Positions 40,770 to 56,801 of a stretch of DNA of 64,000 bases are shown in pieces; position 1 is the first letter of the stretch; each line of letters starts with the position of its first letter. Where the stretch lies: NCBI GenBank assembly GCA_039096225.1, contig JBBPEB010000033.1, forward strand, positions 1,053,001 through 1,117,000, written 5' to 3'. The translations under genes and the position numbers were made by a program. The notes beneath the pieces were generated by a model. That model was not told where the DNA came from and did not search any database. It saw only the letters and a program-made list of their open reading frames with translations. The stretch comes from Blastocystis sp. Blastoise (lineage: Eukaryota; Sar; Bigyra; Opalinata; Blastocystidae).

Positions 40770-41417
40770 AACTAGATATTTTATTCACTATTATACTAAT
40801 AAACCTTCTTATATATATATATTTATATTATTCTAATAATAATAAATATTTTATTTAATTTCCTTTTCATCATTTTAAGCATTAGCAATGTATCTATATA
40901 TATTTTTTAATAAATACTAATATAGTTTTTATTATTATTATGAGAATTATTCCTTTTTACTAATGGTTAATTAATATTTTTTTACACAACAACATAATTA
41001 TTCTATGAAAATACTATTATATTAATCCATATACCTATTATTTAATGAAGAAATATATTTATATAAGATACTTTAACCTATATAATTATTTTCTTTAGGA
41101 TTCATAGAGTAAAACAGTTATTATAGAAAAAATTAAGATACACTAAAAGAAAACTGTTTAATTATATATGTTTATAATAGAGAAGATTCTTTTTAACATT
41201 ATAATACTAAAAACGGATTATTTTAAAATACTGTTTATATAATTATTATAGTTAAACTTTAAATTTTTTCTTTAAACAAAACAAAAAAGTAGAATAGTTA
41301 ATCAGGCAACAAATAATAAGTATTGAAAAAATATATATTTATAATCCAATAATAATAATAATAATAAAAATAAGAGTATCCTGACTAATTACTTCATTTT
41401 TTAGGTTACAAACCTCC
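40770..41417. other. Convergent intergenic, PA200-like gene and secreted protein
   Basis: About 650 bases of AT-rich 3' flank separate the two genes. There is no coding exon. A short (AAT)n run lies at 41349-41366. Confidence 0.6.
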
Positions 41418-42794
41418 TTAAAGACTTTCATTTGATCCTGGAATAATTACAACATCAACTTTGTCACCTTGACTAGAAGAATCACCTAATTTTTTAATAC
41501 TAACGAGTACAACTTCCATAGTTTCAGGGAATTTAATAGGATCTAAAGCACTTAATTTAGTCTTAAGAGTAGCAGGCATAGTATCAGCGTGGAAGTCAAG
41601 TAAGAGTTGATTAGCAACAGAAACATCAGTATTAACATGATGATTTTGATTAGCAGGAAGACTGAAACGAACAGTAAAAATAGTATTAAGAGCATCTTCT
41701 TTATCAGGCATAACATCATATATAATTAAATCATTTAATTTAGTAGTAGCAACTTCAATGAAAAGAGGATAGAATTCAAGAGTAGTATTACTATTAATAA
41801 ACTTAGAATCAACATTAGTAAGCTTAATAGTAACTTCAACATATTCTTCAGTTGAATAATCAAGACCACTACTAGCAACACATTCTTTAGTATTAATAGG
41901 AGTCCAAACAGCATCACCATCAACAGCAGCACATTTAGTATAAGCATGACCAGAATAACCTTCACCACATTCTAAATAAACAATAGTATTTAAAGTATAA
42001 GGACCTTCACCACCATTAGGATCATAATAAACTGTATAACCATCAAGGGAAGGTAAAGAAGCACAAGCTTTATCACCTTCAATAACATCAACACTCTTTA
42101 CAGTAAGACTAACAGCAACATGGAAAACAGAAGGAGCATTAGACTTTAAATAAGTAAGAATATTAGCAGCAACACCTTCAGAAGAACTATCAGTACCTTC
42201 AGCTAATTCATATTGAGAAGAATAAGAAGGAAGAGTAATAATACGAACATGAATATCAGTCTTAGGAGTTCCAACAGGACGGCCTTCACTATTTACACTA
42301 AGAGCTTCAGTATAACCAATTTGAATATCACCAACAGCAAAAGGGAAAGCACTAACAAAAGCATAAATCATATTGACTCTAGCAGTAGAAGTGAAATCAC
42401 CAGGTAATAATCCAGTAAAAGTAAGAACCATATCGACACCAGAACTACCGACAGGAATACCTTCAGGACCAGCTTGTTTACTATAACATTGATCCTCAAC
42501 AGTTTCTAAAGCAAAAGCATTATTCTTGTAAACGCAAGTCTTTTGATTCTTACCAGAATAATCACCTTCACAAGCAGTAGTTTGAGATAAATAAGGGAAA
42601 ACAGTTTCACAAGCACTCTCAGCTTGACTGTAGCAAACACCTTTAATAGCATAAGAACCAGTAGTACAAGCAGTACAAACACCACTTTCTAAAGAACCAT
42701 CACAATAGGACATACAATCAGCTCCATAATAACCAGGGAAACAAGTATCAGCAAAAGCTAAAGCAATAAATAATAAAATAGCTAAGAATTTCAT
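41418..42794 (-). CDS. Secreted Cys-rich protein with sushi-like module, single exon
   Basis: The 458-residue ORF has no intron, which is exceptional here. A clear signal peptide (MKFLAILLFIALAFA, then DTC) is followed by an EGF-like Cys cluster (CFPGYYGADCMSYCDG and CTACTTGSYAIKGVC). A domain of about 120 residues starts at MVLTFTGLLPGDF. A sushi/HRM-like module (ACASLPSLDGYTVYYDPN, YLECGEGYSGHAYTKC, ending TKEC) comes next. A second domain starts at VEVTIKLTNVDSKF and resembles the first in length and hydrophobic pattern. No membrane anchor is visible, so it is likely a secreted or wall-associated protein. GC content is clearly higher than around it, and codon use is uniform (GCA, ACA, CCA, GGT), suggesting high expression. 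It shares the sushi-like theme with the giant protein at 56802-62731. Confidence 0.8.
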   Translation of the reverse strand: MKFLAILLFIALAFADTCFPGYYGADCMSYCDGSLESGVCTACTTGSYAIKGVCYSQAESACETVFPYLSQTTACEGDYSGKNQKTCVYKNNAFALETVEDQCYSKQAGPEGIPVGSSGVDMVLTFTGLLPGDFTSTARVNMIYAFVSAFPFAVGDIQIGYTEALSVNSEGRPVGTPKTDIHVRIITLPSYSSQYELAEGTDSSSEGVAANILTYLKSNAPSVFHVAVSLTVKSVDVIEGDKACASLPSLDGYTVYYDPNGGEGPYTLNTIVYLECGEGYSGHAYTKCAAVDGDAVWTPINTKECVASSGLDYSTEEYVEVTIKLTNVDSKFINSNTTLEFYPLFIEVATTKLNDLIIYDVMPDKEDALNTIFTVRFSLPANQNHHVNTDVSVANQLLLDFHADTMPATLKTKLSALDPIKFPETMEVVLVSIKKLGDSSSQGDKVDVVIIPGSNESL

Positions 42795-43654
42795 CTCTTT
42801 ATTATTCAGTTATAAAACGAATTCAAAATAAAAAAAATATGAACAAAAACAAATATTCAAAAGAAAAGTTCACTTTCCAGATAAATAGAGAAAAAACAGA
42901 AGTTTTATTTAATATCAAGGTTTTTATATTCGTAAGTGTAAAAAATAATACGTTTCATTGTATACTATTCACGTTAGAATATTTTGATTTTTTTGTAATG
43001 GATTTAATAATGGAGTTCATTATGTGTGGATAGTTTTTGTCTGTATATATAATTGTTTGTGTAAAGTGTTAATTAACTTACCATAGAAATAACTTTACAG
43101 TCTTTTTTCAGTGTCTTCCCAACATGTAAAGACACTTGTTGTGAATGTCAAAAAAAGATGCTTTAAGTCAGACTTAATTTGACTGAATATAAAAAAATAT
43201 TTCTACGCTGTAAAAGAATAATCAAAAGTGTCACATTTTTTGACAATTACGACGTCGCAATAGTAGCAAATATACCTATTTTTAAATGTACTTATGCTCA
43301 ATTCTACAATAAATGCTAAATAATACAATAACAATAATAATTTTGTTTATTTCTTGATAGACAGTCTGTTGTTTATACACAAGTTTTTTAGATAATAATA
43401 TTTTAATATATTATTATAGTAAGTAGTGTAGTAAATATATAAAGTAATAAGGAAACAAAATAAATGATAAAATGAACTTAAAACAATATTATCGTGTCTT
43501 ATCAAGAATTATTAATAATAATATTGTACAGGTTTTACATCAATATTTATATATATATATGAATATATATATATAGAGACTAAACTATAAATATATTATT
43601 ATTAAAAAAGAGGATTCTATTTATTATTTTTAAATATATATAAATAATACTATA
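42795..43654. other. Upstream region of the secreted protein gene, with inverted repeats
   Basis: About 860 bases hold no convincing exon. The part at 42840-43330 is not simple-sequence DNA and includes a GTGTCTT and AAGACAC inverted repeat around 43112-43135. It also has a TTACGACGTCGCAA palindromic core near 43248-43261 and a TTAATTAA site near 43070. It may be the promoter region of the secreted protein, which is transcribed leftward from 42794. A plus-strand ORF at 42839-43033 has no features of a gene. Confidence 0.45.
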
Positions 43655-43905
43655 TTATAAGTGTGATGAGATCGTATTTGATGAATTATCATTATTATTT
43701 ATATAGTTATTTATAGAAGTTATATTTGTATCCTTATTATTATCTGAAATATTATTTGTATTATTGGAGTTATTATTATTATTAGTATCTGAAATATTAT
43801 TATTATTATTAGTATCTGAGATATTATTATCTGAAATATTATTATTATTATTTGTTATATTATTATTATTATCTGAAATATTATTATTAATATTTGTGAT
43901 ATTAA

Positions 43906-43944
<39 letters not shown>

Positions 43945-44464
43945 CTAAATATCCCCATCCACATTTATATATAGAAATATAAGGATCTTCTTTTGCTATA
44001 TATGTAATAGATAATATATATATATAAATATACATAAAGACTAAAAAAAAAATATATATATATATACATTTAAATTGAGGATCTACTTCTTCTTCATATA
44101 AAAAGCGTCTTTTACCGCTTCCCGCGATTATTATGGGCATTTGAGGGTGAAATTGAACACATGGAGTACTATCATTAGTAGTAGGTATTTCTATTTTACA
44201 TTCTGGATAATTTATACTATATATAGAAATAATGCCATCATTTTGTCCAGTTGTTATATATTGTTCATCACTTGAAATTGAAAATTGATACCTTTGATTA
44301 GTAATAATATTTCGTTTATATATAGCTATATATCCTGATTCAACATTACGTAAATCATATCTATATATATATTCATCTTTTCGACCACCAGTATATATAT
44401 ATGGACCAAAAGAACTAAATTGGACCTATATATATATATATATTAACATATATATATATATATT

Positions 44465-44496
<32 letters not shown>

Positions 44497-45936
44497 CTTG
44501 AGTAACTCCTTTAGGATGATTATTAAATATAAAACTGGCTTCATTTTCAGAATTATATATATATACAGATCCATCATATGAACCTACCTATATATATATA
44601 TATATATTAACATATATATATATATACCGCTAATAATCCTCCATATTGAGATGTAAAATCTTGACAACTAAAAATACCCTTTTGTTTTGCAATATTCCCC
44701 CGGGAATTCGAGTTATTATATAAGGTTTGAATAGGTCTTCCCCCTCTTTCAATATCAAATATTGCTAATTGTCTATATATAGTATATGTATAATATATAT
44801 TAATATATATACTATATATTTTCTTTATATTCAGTATATATATATATTTATTATATTTATTATATTTATTATATTTACAATATATTTATTATATTTATTT
44901 TATATATACTTATTATATCCTCCATATATATAGTTATGAATAGTATTATATGAAATTGAATATGCAGACATCATCTCTTCTACATGATTATACACTATAT
45001 ATATATATATATATATTAAGAATATGATAATATGAATAAGAATAATATAATATACATATATGTATAGAACAACAAGATTGAATATATTATAATATAATAT
45101 ATAGTATATATACTAGTATAATTATTATGACTATGTCCGTCATATATATCCCATAAATGTATAGGTCCACCGTGAGATGTAGTTAGTATATAACGAGAAG
45201 GAGATATACTGTCGTATGAAGGACACCTATATATATATATATATATATCATATTATAGTATATACCAAAATATACAAAACAATAATAATTATTTAAATAT
45301 ATTTTATTATATCAAAATTTTTAAAAAAAAACTATATATATATACCATATAGTATCATATATAGTGCTTCCCTCACAAAGAGTAGAAAAAGGAGTAATAT
45401 TATTTATTGAAGAGTTAGTATAGCTATCATTATTTATAGATAAAGAACTAGAATTTATATTTTCGGAGTTATATTGCCAGCCATTTATTGAAGTCAAATC
45501 AAATAATCTATTCATATTTATTTATATATAACAAAAAATACCTCATATAATTATCTTCATTTGTTACTAAAGCCATAGTACCACAAGGACTAATCTTAAT
45601 CTGCTTACAACAATTGATATCATCATAATTCTTGCATTCTTTTTGCATATTACATTGATGTGTCTTTTTTATTGGAATATTAAAATTATGATACCATATA
45701 TTTGGAGAATATGATTCCAATGATACATTTCCATGAGAATTTGATACATATTCTGTTGTATTCTCCTCAATCTTTATGTCATTTTGATCATTAATCAACG
45801 ATGGATTATCGAATAATTGTTGAATATCCTCCTCATCATTTGTTACAGCTTTTATGGTATTCTCTGTAGACTTTTGTTCAATAATACCAAGTCCATCAGT
45901 TGGATCGGAACAATCTTCTCTTTTCTCTATTTCCAT
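43655..45936 (-). CDS. WRAP53: WRAP53/TCAB1-like WD-repeat protein
   Basis: The ATG at 45936 opens an acidic N-terminus (MEIEKREDCSD), followed over several exons by a WD40 propeller. Diagnostic stretches in order are SRYILTTSHGGPIHLWDIYD (about 45210-45140), YNHVEEMMSAYSISYN (about 44990-44940), KGIFSCQDFTSQYGGLLAV (about 44670), GGRKDEYIYRYDLRN (about 44390), NIITNQRYQFSISSDEQYI (about 44310) and VQFHPQMPIIIAGSGKRRF (about 44140). They match human TCAB1 in order: PIHIWD, YNHLDELTAAHSLCF, GIISCLAFSP, ARKDAELLCWDLR, TNQRIYFDL and the final VSLHPSLPLLATASGQRVF. TCAB1 binds the CAB box of scaRNAs and telomerase RNA and guides them to Cajal bodies. A long Asn/Ser/Thr tail (43950-43660) follows the last blade, after the conserved YISIYKCGWGY. 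Every blade is cut by (TA)n introns. Confidence 0.85.
43896..43945 (-). repeat. Poly-Asn-coding (TTA/AAT)n run in the WRAP53-like gene
   Basis: About a dozen consecutive AAT codons on the coding strand start an Asn/Ser/Thr-rich C-terminal tail. The tail holds further NISDNN and NISDTNNNN repeats and extends to the stop codon. Confidence 0.85.
44427..44625 (-). repeat. Shared TATATTAACATATA intron element in two neighbouring WRAP53-like introns
   Basis: The introns at about 44427-44497 and 44588-44626 are both made of (TA)n interrupted by TTAACA. The first contains the interrupted unit twice and the second once. The exon between them is not duplicated. Confidence 0.6.
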
Positions 45937-46688
45937 TATAATTGAGCCACTTTCTATCAGCAAATTAATGAAGAAATTATAAATTAAGATATATATATAT
46001 AAATAATTAAAAAACAATAGTTTTAATCATGGAAATATTCATTTCATAATACAAATACTCCTTTATTTCCATGGAAATACTTTTTTATGTCATTTTTTTG
46101 TTTTTTAATTTCAAAAAGTAATTCATGAATACCAAATCTAGTTGAAGACAATGAACACATGTTTGTAAGAAAAATTCTAAGATAATAGAAATAATTAAAC
46201 AATCTATTTTTCTCATAATTGCCAAAACGACAAAGCATATTGTTTTATTATATTCTAAATTTGTGTATAATTTTCTCTAAACCACAGATGAAGTAAAATG
46301 ACGTTAAAAAGCACTATTCATTATTTTAGAATTATAATAAAACACTACTATTATATCAAAGTTATGTGCAATCAATTACTGTTTATAAAAAACAAAATTA
46401 AAAATTAATTCCTTAAAAACTTTTAGAAAAATAAAGCAACATATAACCTATTAAACAACTTATCATCTTTATATTATTCTTAGGTAGTAAATAAAAACGA
46501 GTATTAACTAGATTAATAGAGACAACGTATATAACAAGAGATTGTGTCTTAACAAATAACAAAAAGTATACAGTTCGGATGATTTCGGTTCAAAAACAAT
46601 ATTTCTTTTTCATTTCATCTTTTTAATATAATTTATTTTATTTGAATAATAATTAAAACTTTAAAAAATATATATAATTTATAAAACT
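45937..46688. other. Divergent intergenic with one small uncertain ORF
   Basis: This region separates the WRAP53-like gene from the plus-strand gene at 46689. A 64-codon minus-strand ORF (46238-46044, MLCRFGNYEKN to GNKGVFVL) contains a less biased segment, SSTRFGIHELLFEIKKQKND. That could be a small protein or an upstream exon of the WRAP53-like gene, but I found no splice path that joins it convincingly. The rest holds no recognisable feature. Confidence 0.35.
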
Positions 46689-47665
46689 ATGGAATCTAAT
46701 TACTTTGCAGTTATTGATGGATTAGTGAATAACGCTAGATTTGAATATCAAAATGATAACATACAGTCTTCTTTAGAAAGTTATAAAAATGTCATTCAAT
46801 ATATTGATTCACTTTATTCTACAATTGATGACAATTCTAAAACACTTCTTCAGACTTTACGATCTACATATGTTTTCGAGATGAATTTTGTTGATGAGAT
46901 AGCCAAGAAGAAGTATGAGGCTGAGAAATACTCTATTGAATCACCTCAAGTAATTGATGATAAGAGTATTGTTCCTCAATTGAAAGGTTACGGTTGTTTT
47001 ATGCTTAGAAATCGCCCTATGCTTCGTGGAAACAGAACTTTTAGTACAAAAGTTATAGATAATTATGATCATTTTATTCAAGTTACAAAACGTAGAATGT
47101 CTTCTGTAATGAATCGTAATAATAATGAAAAGAATAACAAGAAAATTGATGAACTTCAATTCCAAAACAAAAAGATATATGTATATTATTATTATATTTA
47201 TTATTATTAAATTATTATAATGTTTATTATTATTTTTTATTATATAAATATTATTATTATTACGCTTTTTATTATTTTTTATTATACATATATATATTAT
47301 TATATTTATTATTACTCTATATGTTGAACAAGCTATGAATTCAAGTCAATCATTTGTTCACTCCGTTAAAAAGGTATATATTATTATATAATAATATATA
47401 TTTCATACATTTTTTCTTTTAATATCTATGTTTTCAACTATTTTATTTATTTATATTCATCTTATATATAATATAGTCTTTAAAATCAAAATCAAAAATG
47501 ACACCTCATTCTGTTACTTCTAAAGATTTTGATGTTTCTTTCGATTCTATATATAAACCTATATCTTTAGAATTTTCTCCAAAATCTGTTATATCTGATA
47601 TTAGTAGTAGTTCTATTGAATATTTTGAACTCTCTCCCACGGTTAATCTTTCTTCTGAATTATAA
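46689..47665 (+). CDS. Hypothetical protein, possible MIT-like N-terminus
   Basis: The ATG at 46689 begins MESNYFAVIDGLVNNARFEY. A helical segment with AxxxYxxxNxxxSLExYKNVIxYIDSLY follows, the pattern of a MIT or TPR-like helical hairpin (about residues 5-55). The next part is basic and Arg/Gly-containing (LKGYGCFMLRNRPMLRGNR), then Asn/Lys-rich. Two introns (about 47178-47328 and 47373-47475) separate a short exon (AMNSSQSFVHSVKK) and a last Ser-rich exon ending SSEL, TAA at 47663-47665. MIT domains act in ESCRT-linked trafficking, but the match is by pattern only and I would not assign a function. Stop and start are clear; the exact splice sites are less so. Confidence 0.6.
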
Positions 47666-48248
47666 ATTTTATAATATTTAATTAATAATAATATATATAA
47701 ATTGGCTTCTACCTATAATATATATATATATATATATATATCATTTACTCTTTTTTCTATTTCTAATATTCTCATAAATATAATCTTTCTTTTATCTTAT
47801 ATTCACATTTATTTTATTTAGTATCATTTTAGTTAGTTGCATTTCTTTTCTATTTTCATTATTAATTATCTATATAAGTCAAATTACAAGTTGTATAGTA
47901 CCTATATGTGATTCTTTCTTACTATTGTTTCTTTGTGTATCCACAATTTATTTCATTTAATATCTTCACTATAATATCATATTATCATTTCATTCTTGTT
48001 TAGTTCATTAAATATTTGTTATATTATTATATATCTTTTGTTTATAATCAAATACGACTTGTTAAATATAATTTTATTTTTGTATTCTTAAGAATTATAA
48101 ACAGAATTGTTGTTAATCATTATGATATATATAATAATATTCATAATTATTATTTTCATCATATTATTCACAATGTAGAAACAAACACATTCTTTTAGTA
48201 TAGTATCATTAGTAGTATAGAATAGATTACACTTTATATATATATATA
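47666..48248. other. Convergent intergenic
   Basis: The 3' flanks of two converging genes, AT-rich and T-rich on the plus strand. The 60-codon plus-strand ORF at 48016 is composition-driven and is not considered a gene. Nothing else is visible. Confidence 0.55.
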
Positions 48249-49468
48249 TTATTGTTTAGCTCTGAGTACTTCATGTTTAATGTTAAGAAGCGTTTCAATA
48301 CGTTTCTGGAATCCAATTCGAGGGGATTCTGTTATTTGAATTGTACTTTGATCCTATATATATATAATATATTATAATGAAGAATAGAAATGATATTATG
48401 ACAGAATAGAGATTATATATATATATATATATACTTTAGAAGTAAGATAGCCATTTTCATGATCTAATTCGGCATCAATAACTCCATCACGAATGGTCTA
48501 TATATTAATATATAATAATATACATAATAATATACATAATAATAATAAACATATATATATATACACGAGCACAAATGAATTCAGCGTCTTCCGCGGTAAT
48601 TCCAAGACGATTGGCTACTTCTTCAATTGATATTCGTGAATATGATATATATATCTGACGAATAGCAAGTCGTAGAACATTCGATCGAAGTCTTAGAATA
48701 AGATGATAAGTACCATCATGTTTAAATATATCACTATATTTATTAAATAAAGAAGAAAAACCATGAACATCCCCTGTACGTACAATCTATATATATATAT
48801 ATATAGAACTATTAGTAATAATAAGAGATAATATAATAAATATAATAAATATAATAAATATAATAAATATAATAAATATAATACATAAAATAAATAAAAT
48901 AATAATAAATTCTATACTTGTGTAAGATAATAATAAGGAGAGAGAAGAGAGAGATAGGGTGTATTTATATATATATTAAATATATTTCTATCTGGAATAT
49001 CTCCCATCAATAACTGAACTAATATATATATTTGATGGATCTATATATATATAATACATCTATAATATAATAGCATATATAATATACTTTAGTTTGAATT
49101 CCGAGATATTGTTTTCCATCTATATAACGAAGAGCTTGTTGAAGAGATTCACTGCTATGAGTGTATTCTAATTGAACACATTCAATTAATCCTATATATA
49201 TACATATATATATAATAATAAGAATAACCATGAAAATTTAGATTATATAAGAATATATTCATAATAAATGACAATATACCTTTATAATAGAGATATCTTA
49301 CATATTGTTTATCGCTAATATCCGCGGGAAAATGAGATCTTTGAATGAAAGTAGCAGCAGCTTCATATTCTTTATTATATATATACATGGATAATATTAA
49401 ATTATAGAGAGATGCCTATATATATAGTTATGAATAGATTTCTATTTAATAATTCATATAGAGTAATT

Positions 49469-49500
<32 letters not shown>

Positions 49501-49588
49501 TATACTTGTCCAATAATATTATTAAATAAACATGCATTACGATATAAGGAAAATACATATCTATAGAGAACATATATTAATAATTATT

Positions 49589-49627
<39 letters not shown>

Positions 49628-50149
49628 ATCTATATACTCTCTATTGAATCCATTTTCTACTTTCTTGGCTATAATACTATAGATTCCCACGGTTCTGGCA
49701 AATAATATATTCATTGTATGTGTATGAATATCTTTATAATTATTTAATATATATAATGTAGTTTCATAAGCTTGTTGATAATATTGATCTCTGAATAATA
49801 TATAAATAAGGATATTGCCTAAATAGACATTCACAGTAGATAATTCATATTCACTGATTTCTGAAAATGAATTCTCTTCAGTTTGTATGTAATCCTTTAG
49901 GGTATTCAAATAATATGATTTGCATGCATTTTCATCCTTGAGACACTTTGATAATACGATATTAAGAGTATTTAACGATATATTCTTTCTAATTCCAGGA
50001 GTAAAGAGAAGAGCTCTCATGACAAGTGTATGGTCATTTTCTTCTTCAGCTTGTTTGACTAATTCAATGTTCTTTTTCAAAGCTTCATAAACAATATTTT
50101 GTTTAGCTTTATATATTTGAGCTTTTTTCAATTCTCTTTCAGAATCCAT
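48249..50149 (-). CDS. PSMD3: 26S proteasome regulatory subunit Rpn3 (PSMD3)
   Basis: The ATG at 50149 starts a helical N-terminus (MDSERELKKAQIYKAKQN). Exons in order encode NACLFNNIIGQ, ASLYNLILSMY with KEYEAAATFIQRSHFP, RYLYYKG, LIECVQLEYTHSSESLQQAL, LLMGDIPDR, LSLLSPYYYLTQ, the PCI region VRTGDVHGFSSLFNKY, and HDGTYHLILRLRSNVLR with ISYSRISIEEVANRL. The end is EDAEFICARTIRDGVIDA, HENGYL and the final block IGFQKRIETLLNIKHEVLRA. Human PSMD3 has the same order: LLNLLLRNYL, RYLYYTG, IKAIQLEYS, GEIPDR, PYFLLTQAVRTG, DGTYTLIIRLRHNVI, SYSRISL, EDAEFIVAKAIRDGVIEA, HEKGYV and FHQRISFCLDIHN. Rpn3 is a PCI subunit of the proteasome lid. The acidic tail found in animals is absent, as the gene stops four residues after EVLRA-K-Q. 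The start is 248 bases from the divergent RIC1 gene. Confidence 0.92.
48832..48882 (-). repeat. Nine-base minisatellite (AATAAATAT)n in an Rpn3 intron
   Basis: Five to six copies of AATAAATAT sit between the LLSPYYYLTQ exon and the preceding-strand PCI exon. They are identical in unit to the arrays at 11101-11360 and 57419-57540. Confidence 0.85.
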
Positions 50150-50397
50150 ATTTAAGTATTTGATACTTTTTATATAAATAACTCTTGTTAAATAAACATA
50201 TTCTTCCTTTTTTCTAAATAGAGAATCCTGATTTTATTCAAAAAACCTCCTCAAAACATCAAATTAATCTGGATTCACACATTATTTCTGAATTTGTTTC
50301 AAACACAAATTTCTCTTCAATCATCAAGACTTTTATTTCTTTATTATTGAAAAAACACTTTTTGTGATTGTATAATATATAAAGAAATAGAGAAAAA
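50150..50397. promoter_or_regulatory. Divergent promoter region of Rpn3 and RIC1
   Basis: Only 248 bases separate the two start codons, so both promoters must fit here. The sequence has poly-A and poly-T tracts (for example the T-rich 50206-50214 and A-rich 50346-50356). No defined motif such as a TATA box can be told apart from the general AT background. Confidence 0.5.
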
Positions 50398-55745
<5,348 letters not shown>

Positions 55746-56001
55746 ACTCTGATGATTTAAATATATTTATTATTACTCAGATATTTGTATTTTTTCATTC
55801 TTCATTTTTTTTTTGTAAATTACGTATTATTATTTGTTTTCCATTGATGGATGTGTGTTTATGACTTTCTAATATATATACAAAAATGATTTTATCTTCT
55901 TTTTAATATTCAAAATTTCATCTATGTTAACATTTTATCGTTTTGTTTTTATTTTGTTTAAATTCTCAAAAAAAATCTGTTTTATTAACAACTTACTAAT
56001 A

Positions 56002-56537
56002 ATGAGTAATGGATTCTTTTTAGATACAGAATCAGGTAAAGGGATATGGACTCCTCATTATACACAAGATGGTCATCTATATTATTATAATATGATGAGG
56101 AATGAGAGTCGTTGGGATTATGAATTTGGTATAGCACCTACTGTGAATAATCAAGTAGAAATAGTTACATAGTTATTCATCAATAGTTCCATTTCATCTT
56201 TTCATTCTTTAGATGAGTTCCAATCAATCTTCAAATCAATCTTCTCTTCCTATTCAAACGGATAACACAAATACTTTTCCAGAAGCTTCCATAATTAGTA
56301 ATGAAAGTGATTTGTATAAAATAGCTATGGAGGAACGTCAGAAGAAGATTGATGAATTGAAAAAGAATAAAGAGAATCAGAAAAATAACGAAAGACAACT
56401 TACTGAAGAAGAAAAAATGTATTTACAACAAGTATGTTATTTATTAAATTATTATTCTATATATTCAATTATAGATACATTCAACGTCATTGCCTGAAAA
56501 AGATGAAGCAGCAGGAAATAAATATATTGTTAAATAA
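56002..56537 (+). CDS. Small WW-domain protein
   Basis: The ATG at 56002 opens MSNGFFLDTESGKG, followed by a WW domain: IWTPHYTQDGHLYYYNMMRN and ESRWDYE, with both signature Trp residues, the YYY core and the Asn before the second Trp. The first frame stops at TAG 56170-56172. A second frame from ATG 56213 runs through Ser/Gln-rich sequence, then a basic coiled segment (MEERQKKIDELKKNKENQ and QLTEEEKMYLQQ). An intron at 56431-56475 leads to a final exon ending NKYIVK, TAA at 56535-56537. The two frames can be joined in phase by an intron from GTTACATAG (about 56162) to TTTAG (56212), which makes one protein of about 150 residues. They could also be two short genes. WW domains bind Pro-rich peptides; the coil suggests a nuclear or splicing factor, but no family is recognised. 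Confidence 0.65.
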
Positions 56538-56764
56538 TCATTTATATTATTCTTTCATGTATATATATATAATAAAAATACGATTGATTTATGTTATTAA
56601 AAAAAAGAATTTTTTTATGTATTGTTAATAAGATACAAATCTATATAAAAAACAAAACTAAACGGAGAACGAAGAATGAGTATGTTTTTACAATAAAAAT
56701 GAAATATTGAAATTAAAAGATAAATAAAATATATAAGATATTTATATAAAATAAAATGAATTTA

Positions 56765-56801
<37 letters not shown>
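56538..56801. other. Convergent intergenic with a (TA)n tract
   Basis: A (TA)n run at about 56768-56797 sits between converging genes, immediately past the stop codon of the minus-strand giant gene. No other feature was seen. Confidence 0.6.

Noticed and set aside
42839-43033. 64-codon plus-strand ORF upstream of the secreted protein gene
   Set aside because: No domain, biased residues, and it lies in the likely promoter region of the opposite-strand gene.
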